The translations under genes and the position numbers were made by a program. The notes beneath the pieces are model-generated. The model did not search any database and had not been told where the DNA came from. It saw only the letters and a program-made list of their open reading frames with translations. Source: JBMNTQ01 sp050945815 (GTDB lineage: Bacteria; Bacillota; Clostridia; Christensenellales; JBMNTQ01). Taken from it: a stretch of 13,590 nucleotides of DNA. Position 1 is the stretch's first letter; each line of letters starts with the position of its first letter. Below, piece after piece: positions 6,683-13,150 of this stretch. The stretch covers positions 1 through 13,590 of the forward strand of contig JBMNTQ010000035.1 in assembly GCA_050945815.1 (NCBI GenBank). Direction: 5' to 3'.

Positions 6683-7750
6683 TTAAATGATTCTTATTGT
6701 AAAACTATCAATCTCAGAGTCGTCATATGAGTCGCTATGCGCCAGCATTTTGATGTTTAGACTCTTATGAATGCCGTCTGTTGGAAGAACAATGCCGGAA
6801 GGATAGTCAGCACCACTGCCAAACCATAGTGGAATGCGGGTGTTGTACACAAAGCCATCCTCCGGACTTGGCTCACCGCAAGGCTCGTTATCAAGAGTGA
6901 ATTTGTAATACATCCTTGAGCTGTTTAGAAAATCGTCATTATCAAGGTTGAAGCGTATAAGCTCACCAGCTTTTGCATTAATTACAACATTTTCAGCGCC
7001 TCTGCCAGTGTACGAGCGAATATTTTCGCCAAGTTTTCCGCCAAGGGGTCCAACGAATATTACGTTATGCTTAGTGCGTGATTGCGGCAAGTTTTCAATC
7101 GATATACCAGCTCCTCCTGCACAGAATTCAACAAAACTTGGCTCGTTAATGTCATTCCAGTTTCGCTGTCCAATAACAAACACTACTTTTTTTGAGCCAT
7201 CCAGTGCCTCTGTAAGTAAGAGTCCGACTTGGAGTGATTCACCCCTGCTTTGGGCAGGATCCATGCCGGCAAGTATCTGCTCGGAGCTGAGAAGCGGATA
7301 AAAATACCGATAATCATCACACATTTGTGAAAGCTTGAGAACTATGCTTCGTCCGCCGGAGGCCACGGTAATTTTTGCATCTGGCATCACTTTTTCGGCA
7401 TCAGTCATGCTGAACACTTTTTCACCGTAAAGCTTTTCAAATACATCTTCTAGCGGAAGAAAATTACCTTGTTCAAGTCTATAGCCAAACCATGTGTTCT
7501 TTGCGGAATATCTCTTTTTCTCAGCACCTTCAAACATGTCAAACAGCTCTTCGTAACTTATGGAAGGAGGAATGAAGCTGTCCCCACACCTCACGCCACG
7601 GCCTAGAAAGCACACTGTTAAGTGGTCACGCGGTGTTGTGCTAGAAGATAATGGTGCAGGTGATGCGGTAAGAATTTTAGTGACACCTCCACCAAGTGGT
7701 AGTTCTTTTACCGGTAGGTCAAAAGTGGAAGTTTTTATTAAGTCGCCCAT
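6683..7750 (-). CDS. Unrecognised 355-residue protein, first gene of permease operon
   Basis: A real gene by structure: 355 codons, AAGGAGGAA about 5 bases before the ATG at 7750, and a permease gene 40 bases downstream on the same strand. I do not recognise the family. There is no signal peptide and no membrane segment, so it should be cytosolic. A glycine-rich LPLGGGVTK lies near residues 18-26. A stretch with alternating hydrophobic residues follows near residues 200-213 (KKVVFVIGQRNWND), then a GPLGGKLGE loop (about 250-258). The last 100 residues look beta-rich, with alternating polar and hydrophobic residues ending in SFTIRII, perhaps a sandwich domain. Pairing with a MatC-like carrier suggests an enzyme or binding protein acting on the imported carboxylate. 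That is an inference from context only, and no catalytic motif is visible to support it. Confidence 0.8.
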   Translation of the reverse strand: MGDLIKTSTFDLPVKELPLGGGVTKILTASPAPLSSSTTPRDHLTVCFLGRGVRCGDSFIPPSISYEELFDMFEGAEKKRYSAKNTWFGYRLEQGNFLPLEDVFEKLYGEKVFSMTDAEKVMPDAKITVASGGRSIVLKLSQMCDDYRYFYPLLSSEQILAGMDPAQSRGESLQVGLLLTEALDGSKKVVFVIGQRNWNDINEPSFVEFCAGGAGISIENLPQSRTKHNVIFVGPLGGKLGENIRSYTGRGAENVVINAKAGELIRFNLDNDDFLNSSRMYYKFTLDNEPCGEPSPEDGFVYNTRIPLWFGSGADYPSGIVLPTDGIHKSLNIKMLAHSDSYDDSEIDSFTIRII

Positions 7751-7935
7751 TTGATTCCTCCTTGTGTTTTTTTAGGGTGGATGAATGTTTTTTCTTTGTC
7801 AATCTCGATATGGCTATATTATAGCTAAGGAATATGCTTGATAATATAATAACAAAAGCCTATTTTTTGAGAATATTTCTACATTTCTTGTCGCATAGTT
7901 TACACTTTAATAAAATATGTCTCACTTATTACATG
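7751..7935 (-). promoter_or_regulatory. Upstream region of the 355-residue protein/permease operon
   Basis: AT-rich leader and control region. On the minus strand a perfect -10 hexamer TATAAT (7823-7818) lies about 70 bases before the ATG at 7750, but no good -35 sits 17 bases upstream of it, which suggests an activator-dependent promoter. The -10 overlaps a small palindrome GCTAT-ATT-ATAGC (7813-7825). A separate TTGACA (7802-7797) has no matching -10. No gene was seen in the stretch. Confidence 0.35.
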
Positions 7936-7975
7936 AAAAAACCCCCTCTGCTATGATTTTATGCAAAGCAGAGGG
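7936..7975 (-). terminator. Intrinsic terminator of the LuxR-type gene
   Basis: Nine perfect pairs: on + CCCTCTGCT (7944-7952) and AGCAGAGGG (7967-7975) around a 14-base loop. Read on the minus strand, the hairpin begins 6 bases after the stop at 7982 and is followed by GG and six T (7941-7936). This is a textbook rho-independent terminator for the regulator transcribed leftward. Confidence 0.85.
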
Positions 7976-7981
7976 CTATAT

Positions 7982-9136
7982 TTAGCTTTCTTTTTCAAGA
8001 TTATATAATTTGTCTATGAGTTCAGTTCGGCTTCTAACACCGGCTTTTCGAAAAATGTTTGAAACGTGTATTTTCACTGTATTTATACTTATGAACATTT
8101 TTTCGGAAATTTCTTGATTCGATATGCCGCGTATAATAAAATCCACTACTTGGCGTTCTCGATTTGTAAGTCCAATCTTTTCCATAGTTGCCTTAGATAT
8201 ATTCATATTAGCTTTATAATTTTTGTCGCTCACAATATAAACACAGGTGGTTATTTCTCTATAGTTTATTCCGGTGCTATCATACGGTTTGAATTGCAAA
8301 TTGGTCTGATCTGTAAGATGTGTAACATTTGCGAGTATTTTGCCGGGATTGGTTATTGTCTGGATATTAAATAAAAAACGGTTTATGCGTATTGGTTTAC
8401 TTGCACCGAAGTTGAGAACATCATACTGAAAATGTCTGTAGAGCTCATTTAGATAAAATGTATTGTAAAACCGTGGGTCAGGATAGCCTAGTTCTTTGAG
8501 ATACTCGCGTGCAAGATCGTTTGTATATGTAACATTATCCAAATTTTCTATTATCATTATTCCAAGAGGGAAGAAGTTTGTTGCGCTCTGCAGAAGCTTC
8601 ATGGTATTTTGCAGATTCCATAACTTTAAATAATTATCCTCTGCAATGGATATCGGCTCTGACATCATGTTTATTAGCTCAAGCTCAGCTTTCTCAAAAC
8701 TCCCTTCTTCTTTGAAGATAATTATATAAGCAACATATGTTGTCTTACCTGGAAGATAAATAAAGTTGATAACAAAATCAGAAATTCCATTTTCTCGCAT
8801 AAGATTTTTATATAATCTGCTTTTCTTTCCACTTGGAATGGCACTGAATACAGATTGGTCAGAGTTAATTGACAAACATGTATCGGGTAGCCAAAGCTCT
8901 TTGATGAAAGCCTGAGAAAAATTCATGTCCACGCCGTTGCAGGAAATGTTAGGAGAAAGCGTGCGCTCATTTATATTACCTAAAAATCCAAAAATACTCT
9001 TCCTATACCCAAAACAATGTTCTATCGAACGAAGTATGCCGCATTTTATTAGCTCATCATGAGGTCTGTTCAAATAAAGCTTAAGTAACTCATTTTGAAA
9101 GTCGTACATGTACTTATAATTCTGCTCGCTTATCAT
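7982..9136 (-). CDS. LuxR/GerE-type regulator with N-terminal sensor region
   Basis: A 384-residue cytosolic transcription factor. The C-terminal 60 residues are a clear LuxR-type helix-turn-helix (LTNRERQVVDFIIRGISNQE at 323-342, then SINTVKIHVSN and RSRTEL). The N-terminal 160 residues look like a GAF-type sensor fold. A PAS-like segment follows at about 180-280 (FFPLGIMIIENLDNVTYTND). These two domain calls rest on pattern only. No transmembrane segment or phosphoacceptor receiver motif is seen, so a small ligand is the likely signal. The frame extends upstream to a codon at 9235, but that would begin inside the -35 element. GGAGGT lies about 6 bases before the ATG at 9136, which is chosen. 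The gene is divergent from the alcohol dehydrogenase/flavoenzyme operon and probably controls it. It has its own promoter and terminator and is noticeably more AT-rich than the flavoenzyme gene. Confidence 0.88.
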   Translation of the reverse strand: MISEQNYKYMYDFQNELLKLYLNRPHDELIKCGILRSIEHCFGYRKSIFGFLGNINERTLSPNISCNGVDMNFSQAFIKELWLPDTCLSINSDQSVFSAIPSGKKSRLYKNLMRENGISDFVINFIYLPGKTTYVAYIIIFKEEGSFEKAELELINMMSEPISIAEDNYLKLWNLQNTMKLLQSATNFFPLGIMIIENLDNVTYTNDLAREYLKELGYPDPRFYNTFYLNELYRHFQYDVLNFGASKPIRINRFLFNIQTITNPGKILANVTHLTDQTNLQFKPYDSTGINYREITTCVYIVSDKNYKANMNISKATMEKIGLTNRERQVVDFIIRGISNQEISEKMFISINTVKIHVSNIFRKAGVRSRTELIDKLYNLEKES

Positions 9137-9206
9137 AATGCTACCTCCATAGTAAAAAGCAAGAAGTACTATATTTATTGATAAATTACTAATACTATCT
9201 ATGAAA

Positions 9207-9235
9207 ATAATATCTTTTAGGATATAGATTGTCAA
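9207..9235 (-). promoter_or_regulatory. Consensus sigma-A promoter of the LuxR-type gene
   Basis: On the minus strand the -35 element TTGACA (9235-9230) is a perfect match. The -10 element TATTAT (9212-9207) has one mismatch, and the spacer is exactly 17 bases. The predicted start near 9200 leaves a leader of about 65 bases. This strength suggests constitutive regulator synthesis, with control exerted on the regulator's activity. Confidence 0.8.
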
Positions 9236-9266
9236 GAAATAAATTATATCTGCAATTAGAAATAAG

Positions 9267-9279
9267 ACTGTTTCACAGT
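9267..9279. promoter_or_regulatory. Palindromic operator candidate ACTGT-TTC-ACAGT
   Basis: Perfect 5-bp arms with a 3-base centre lie between the two divergent promoters. The centre falls about 55 bases upstream of the predicted start of the rightward operon and about 73 upstream of the leftward regulator start. That is a normal position for an activator of the rightward promoter. Assignment to the adjacent LuxR-type protein is an inference. Confidence 0.45.
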
Positions 9280-9292
9280 TTCCTGCGTGATA

Positions 9293-9321
9293 TTGTCAAA
9301 AAAATAGTAAATTAGGATAAT
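9293..9321 (+). promoter_or_regulatory. Sigma-A promoter of the dehydrogenase/flavoenzyme operon
   Basis: TTGTCA (9293-9298) and GATAAT (9316-9321), each one mismatch from consensus, are separated by 17 bases. The predicted start near 9328 gives a leader of about 70 bases before the ATG at 9397. The octamer TTCCTGCG occurs on both sides of the promoter (9280-9287 and 9349-9356), 69 bases apart. Confidence 0.7.
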
Positions 9322-9396
9322 TGTTCAGAAACTTTATGTCTGATATGCTTCCTGCGGGTGGATGTTAAAATAATAATTTTATTTGGAGGGTTTTGT

Positions 9397-10587
9397 ATGA
9401 ATGATTTTAGCTATTTTTCCACCGTAAGAACAATGTTCAGCAATGACCTTTGCGAGGGTCTAAAGCAGGCACGCAGTGTTCTCGGCGTAAGTAAGGCTAT
9501 GATAATGACAGACCCCGGTGTCGCTGCTCTTCCCATATGGGAAGATATACAAAATGCAATGGACAAAATTGGCTTTAAATACGAGACATTTACCTCTGTA
9601 AAGCCTAATCCGACTGATGTCACAATGGAAGTTGCAGCTGATGCACTTAAAGCGACAGACTGTGATGTCGTTATTGGTTTTGGTGGAGGATCCGCAATAG
9701 ACACTGCCAAAGCTGCAGCTCTTCTTTGCACAAACGAAGGACATCTTAGCGACTACTATGGGATGAATAAAGTAAAAAACCGTTGTCTACCTACTATAAT
9801 GGTTACAACAACTGCCGGCTCCGGTGCGGAGGTAACCCAGTTTATTTCTATCGTAGATACCAAGCAACAGACTAAGCAGCAGATAGGCTCTCCGTACTGT
9901 GTGTCAGATATTGCTCTACTTTGTCCGCAATTACTGAAAAATTCACCGCGTAGTGTTACTGCCGATGCCGGCTTTGATGCACTGGCTCACTGTATTGAGG
10001 GTTATATTGGCCGAAAGGCAAACCCTATCACGGATGCTATTGCATACAAGACTTTCAGCATGATTTGCACAAATCTTCTCAAATTTGTAAATAATCCAAA
10101 TGACATTGATGCTGCATCCAATATGATTCTCGCAGCGCATATGTCAACAATGATTGCAAGCAACATCGGTACCGGTGACGGGCATAACATTGGTCTTGCA
10201 ATTGGAGGACGCTTCAATATTTCTCACGGCACAACGCTTGCAGTTCTTCTTCCCCATGTATTGGCGTTTAACGTGGAAGTTGCGTCAAAAAAACTTGCCG
10301 AATGTGCTGAAGCAATGGGTATCGACACTACCAATATGACAGAGCTTGAGGCAGCAAAGGCATGTGTTCTCGGAATAGAGAAGTTACGAGATGATTTACA
10401 ACTGCCAAACAATTTCAAAGACTATGGCATGACCGCGACTGAAGAAGATCTTGAAAAAATTGCGGATACAGCAGAGTATAAGAATAGAGTTGGTGCAAGT
10501 GCTGGGTCTGCACCGCGTCAGGGTACGCGTGAAGACTATAAGCGTATTGCTCTTGATGCCTATAACGGTGTAAAAATTAAGTTTTAG
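9397..10587 (+). CDS. Iron-type (group III) alcohol dehydrogenase, first gene of LuxR-linked operon
   Basis: A 396-residue NAD(P)-dependent alcohol/carbonyl oxidoreductase of the iron-containing family, full length. The nucleotide-binding motif GFGGGSAIDTAK is at about 94-105 and TTTAGSGAE at 137-145. The metal ligands are complete: D194 and H198 in GFDALAH, H263 in GDGHNIG, and H277 in ISHG, almost the same numbering as lactaldehyde reductase of E. coli. The frame reaches back to 9358, but TTGGAGGG (9383-9390) sits 6 bases before the ATG at 9397. It belongs to a different branch from the tandem pair on the left of the window, with a different N-terminus and tail. It is followed after 21 bases by the flavin/iron-sulfur oxidoreductase, so the two are co-transcribed and probably act on the same substrate chain. 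Confidence 0.93.
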   Translation: MNDFSYFSTVRTMFSNDLCEGLKQARSVLGVSKAMIMTDPGVAALPIWEDIQNAMDKIGFKYETFTSVKPNPTDVTMEVAADALKATDCDVVIGFGGGSAIDTAKAAALLCTNEGHLSDYYGMNKVKNRCLPTIMVTTTAGSGAEVTQFISIVDTKQQTKQQIGSPYCVSDIALLCPQLLKNSPRSVTADAGFDALAHCIEGYIGRKANPITDAIAYKTFSMICTNLLKFVNNPNDIDAASNMILAAHMSTMIASNIGTGDGHNIGLAIGGRFNISHGTTLAVLLPHVLAFNVEVASKKLAECAEAMGIDTTNMTELEAAKACVLGIEKLRDDLQLPNNFKDYGMTATEEDLEKIADTAEYKNRVGASAGSAPRQGTREDYKRIALDAYNGVKIKF

Positions 10588-10608
10588 AATTGTAATGGAG
10601 TGAAGAAA

Positions 10609-12630
10609 ATGTTCAAAAAATTGTTTTCTAAGGGACGTATAAATGGTTGCGTAACTCCTAACAGAGTGGTGTTATCTCCGATGGACGATGCTCTTGGTCA
10701 AGCAAGCGGTGAAATTACACCCAGAGGTATAGAATACTACACTGCAAAAGCAAAGGGTGGATGTGGTCTTATCATTGTCGGATACATAGCTGTCGTTGGC
10801 CCCGAGCTCGGTGGAATAGCAATGAGTGGTGAGACTCATTTACGTACACTCGATGATCGCCACGCAATGAGCATCCTCGCTGAACGTATTCATGAATATG
10901 GCAGCAAGGTATTTTGCCAACTTAACCACCCGGGACGCAAGACTGCACCTGAGTATAACGAGGGACACAGCCCTGTGTCCGCAACAGCTCTGCCCACTAA
11001 GATGGTCGGCAAAACTGCGCCATGTCATGAGCTTACAGTAGAAGAAATTCATCAAATTGAAGAAGGCTTTGCCAACGGCGCAGAGCATGCATGGAAAGCT
11101 GGTTGCGACGGCGTTGAGATTCACTGTGGTCATTTCTACCTTATGGGGCAGTTTATAAGTCCCATCCGTAACGAGAGAACTGATGAGTACGGCGGTTCTA
11201 TGGAAAATCGCTGCCGCATAGTAGTTGAGACTGTGCAGAAGATTCGTGAGCGTGTACCTGCAAACTTCCCTGTAACCTGCCGAATTCACCTTTTCGATGG
11301 CGAGGGATACGAGGGCGAGAATACTGTCGAGGATATGGTTGAAGTTGCAAAATATCTTGAGGCAAACGGTGTTGATGCCTTCAATACCACTATCGGCTCT
11401 ATCGACCGCACAGGCTCTCCTGATATGAAGGCCGGATGGCGCAATGAATATTATAAGAAGTTCAAAGCTGCGCTCAGTGTTCCTATCTATGGCCCTAACG
11501 AGGTAAAAACCCCCGAAGAAGCTGAACAGTTCCTTGAGGAAGGTATTTACGACTTTCAGACTCTTGGCCGCCAACACTCTGCTGACCCGGAGTGGGCAAA
11601 CAAGGCTAAAGCAGGTCGCTCCGAAGACATCCGTCCATGCATCTCGTGCAACTACTGCCTCTACCGTGTCACTGCGGAGGATGCGCAAATCCGATGTGCT
11701 GTCAATCCGTTGCTTGGTCGCGAGATAGATAACCTCACTCCGCTGAAAAAGGGTGATGGCACAGTAATTATAATTGGTGCCGGTCCTGCCGGTATCCAGG
11801 CTGCGATGACGCTTGCCGAGCGTGGATTTAAGGTTAAGCTGTATGATAAGCGCAACGAGCTCTGCGGCAGTCTTAATCTCGCCAACAAGGCTCCTAATAA
11901 ATTCCGTATGGACAATCTTATAGCATGGTACCGTCGTCAGGTCGCAAAGAACCCGAATATTGAGGTTTACCTTAATACTGAAGTAACGATGGCAATGCTT
12001 GATGAGTTCAAGAAAGAAAATCCATATGCAGTAATACTTGCAAGTGGTGGTCAGCCCATTGTTCCCGCCAGCATTCCCGGTATCGAAAAAGGAATTCCTT
12101 CTTTTGATGTGTTACGTGGTGATGTCAAGATGACTGGCAAGACTGTTGCGGTAATCGGAGGCGGCATGACTGGTCTTGAGACTGCCGAGCGTCTTGCTGA
12201 AGATGGCAATAAGGTTATCGTTATTGAGATGATGCCCATAGTCGGCAACGGAATCTTTTACTATAACGTTGTGAAGACGGAGATGTTCCTTGCTGAACGC
12301 GGCGCAGAAATCAAGACCAGCACTGCGCTGAAAGAGATTAAGGATAACGCCATTGTAGTCGAACCATACAGCGGCAAATTTTTCAGTGCAAGTCTAAAAG
12401 GTATGCGCAACATAAACGGATTTGTTGATGTCAAAGAAGACGAGAATAAGGGTCCCTATGAGATTGCGGTTGATGCGACCGTTCTTTCTCTCGGTATTCG
12501 TTCTGACCTAAGCATGCTGGATGAGCTTGAAGCGCGTTTTGAGCGTGTTGTAAGTATTGGTGACTGTACTGATCCTGGCCGTATCGGAGAAGCGACCAGT
12601 TCAGCATATTTTGCAGTTAAGAACTTGTAA
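10609..12630 (+). CDS. Old-Yellow-Enzyme-type FMN/4Fe-4S/FAD oxidoreductase (2,4-dienoyl-CoA reductase-like)
   Basis: A 673-residue three-cofactor flavoenzyme of the family that includes 2,4-dienoyl-CoA reductase, trimethylamine dehydrogenase and the bile-acid enzymes BaiCD/BaiH. Residues 1 to about 335 are the FMN barrel (QLNHPGRKT near 104-112; HCGHFYL at 172-178; RTDEYGG at 190-196). Cysteines at 344, 347, 350 and 363 bind the 4Fe-4S cluster. From about 385 come the FAD and pyridine-nucleotide domains (GAGPAG 390-395; GGGMTG 517-522; GDCTDP near 651-656). Active-site candidates are H172, H175 and Y177. The cysteine spacing C-x2-C-x2-C-x12-C is that of trimethylamine dehydrogenase, not the C-x2-C-x3-C-x11-C of E. 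coli FadH. GGAG (10597-10600) places the start at the ATG 10609; a GTG at 10600 overlaps that site. It probably moves electrons from NAD(P)H to an unsaturated carbonyl substrate. The substrate is unknown. Its codon use is more GC-rich than that of the LuxR gene. Confidence 0.92.
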   Translation: MFKKLFSKGRINGCVTPNRVVLSPMDDALGQASGEITPRGIEYYTAKAKGGCGLIIVGYIAVVGPELGGIAMSGETHLRTLDDRHAMSILAERIHEYGSKVFCQLNHPGRKTAPEYNEGHSPVSATALPTKMVGKTAPCHELTVEEIHQIEEGFANGAEHAWKAGCDGVEIHCGHFYLMGQFISPIRNERTDEYGGSMENRCRIVVETVQKIRERVPANFPVTCRIHLFDGEGYEGENTVEDMVEVAKYLEANGVDAFNTTIGSIDRTGSPDMKAGWRNEYYKKFKAALSVPIYGPNEVKTPEEAEQFLEEGIYDFQTLGRQHSADPEWANKAKAGRSEDIRPCISCNYCLYRVTAEDAQIRCAVNPLLGREIDNLTPLKKGDGTVIIIGAGPAGIQAAMTLAERGFKVKLYDKRNELCGSLNLANKAPNKFRMDNLIAWYRRQVAKNPNIEVYLNTEVTMAMLDEFKKENPYAVILASGGQPIVPASIPGIEKGIPSFDVLRGDVKMTGKTVAVIGGGMTGLETAERLAEDGNKVIVIEMMPIVGNGIFYYNVVKTEMFLAERGAEIKTSTALKEIKDNAIVVEPYSGKFFSASLKGMRNINGFVDVKEDENKGPYEIAVDATVLSLGIRSDLSMLDELEARFERVVSIGDCTDPGRIGEATSSAYFAVKNL

Positions 12631-12741
12631 GTTAACATCTCTCATATGTGACCTCCTAGAGAATCTCTAAAACCTATTTCTAATACCGAGGGGACATTTC
12701 ATAATTAAACTCAAACATCTTATGTATAAAGTCTTATAGAT

Positions 12742-12774
12742 AAAGAGCTGGCGCATTTTTTGCGCCGGCTCTTT
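12742..12774 (+). terminator. Strong hairpin terminator after the flavoenzyme operon
   Basis: The 14-base arms at 12742-12755 and 12761-12774 pair throughout, with one U-G pair, around a loop of five T. The GC-rich core is GGCGCA/TGCGCC. The stem ends in CTTT and is followed by ACAAATTATC, so the T-tract is weak, but stem strength and position 111 bases after the stop fit termination of the rightward operon. Confidence 0.7.
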
Positions 12775-12925
12775 ACAAATTATCACTATCGGTTGTTACT
12801 ATTCCGTGTCTGATATCCAAATGAGATTTTTATAGCTGATATTTTATAATTATGTGTCTGTCTGCATTTTAACATTTCACATCGACCACAACAGAAAATA
12901 CAAACGCGCTATAGCCTGAATACAT

Positions 12926-12955
12926 TTATAAATACTTTTATTATAAATACTTTCA
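12926..12955. repeat. Two-copy 15-bp tandem repeat
   Basis: TTATAAATACTTTTA (12926-12940) is followed directly by TTATAAATACTTTCA (12941-12955), identical at 14 of 15 positions. It lies in non-coding AT-rich DNA. It may be a slippage product or a binding site; nothing nearby decides between them. Confidence 0.55.
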
Positions 12956-13150
12956 TGCCTTTGTCTAATCGTCAGCTTTATCAACAGAGGAAGCAGAATA
13001 AAGTTCAAATTTTAGGGAGCTTTGAAAACCCGAGATTTAAATCGCATCAGTGAGCTTGTAATTTTCCATTCCCGTCTCAATCCATGGTTTTACCTAGACG
13101 GATTATAGCGCGCTTTGAAATAAAGCATTTTTGAACGAAACAAAAAGAAA

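Larger units (their letters stand above)
12631..13150. other. Sparse intergenic stretch between the flavoenzyme and MarR-type genes
   Basis: About 520 bases with no convincing gene. Besides the operon terminator (12742-12774) it holds a two-copy 15-base tandem repeat (12926-12955) and a 6-bp inverted repeat CCGTCT/AGACGG (13072-13077, 13096-13101). The minus strand can be read for about 40 codons, broken by one stop (13093-12965), which might be a gene relic. No promoter, RNA gene or insertion-sequence end was recognised. Confidence 0.5.

Noticed and set aside
9137..9235. N-terminal extension of 33 residues on the LuxR-type protein, starting at 9235
   Set aside because: That start would overlap the perfect -35 element and precede the predicted transcript start; a strong ribosome site supports the ATG at 9136.
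10840..11688. Long open frame (282 codons) on the minus strand inside the flavoenzyme gene
   Set aside because: It lies opposite the conserved FMN barrel, shows no family motif and has no ribosome site; it is a codon-bias shadow.
12596..12660. Strong minus-strand ribosome-site-like TAGGAGGT followed by an ATG near 12643
   Set aside because: The frame that opens there encodes only 14 residues and runs into the end of the flavoenzyme gene; probably coincidental, since no promoter accompanies it.
13108..13128. Small hairpin GCTTT/AAAGC followed by ATTTTTG
   Set aside because: Only five pairs, AT-rich, and oriented for + transcription where no nearby gene needs it; too weak to call a terminator.
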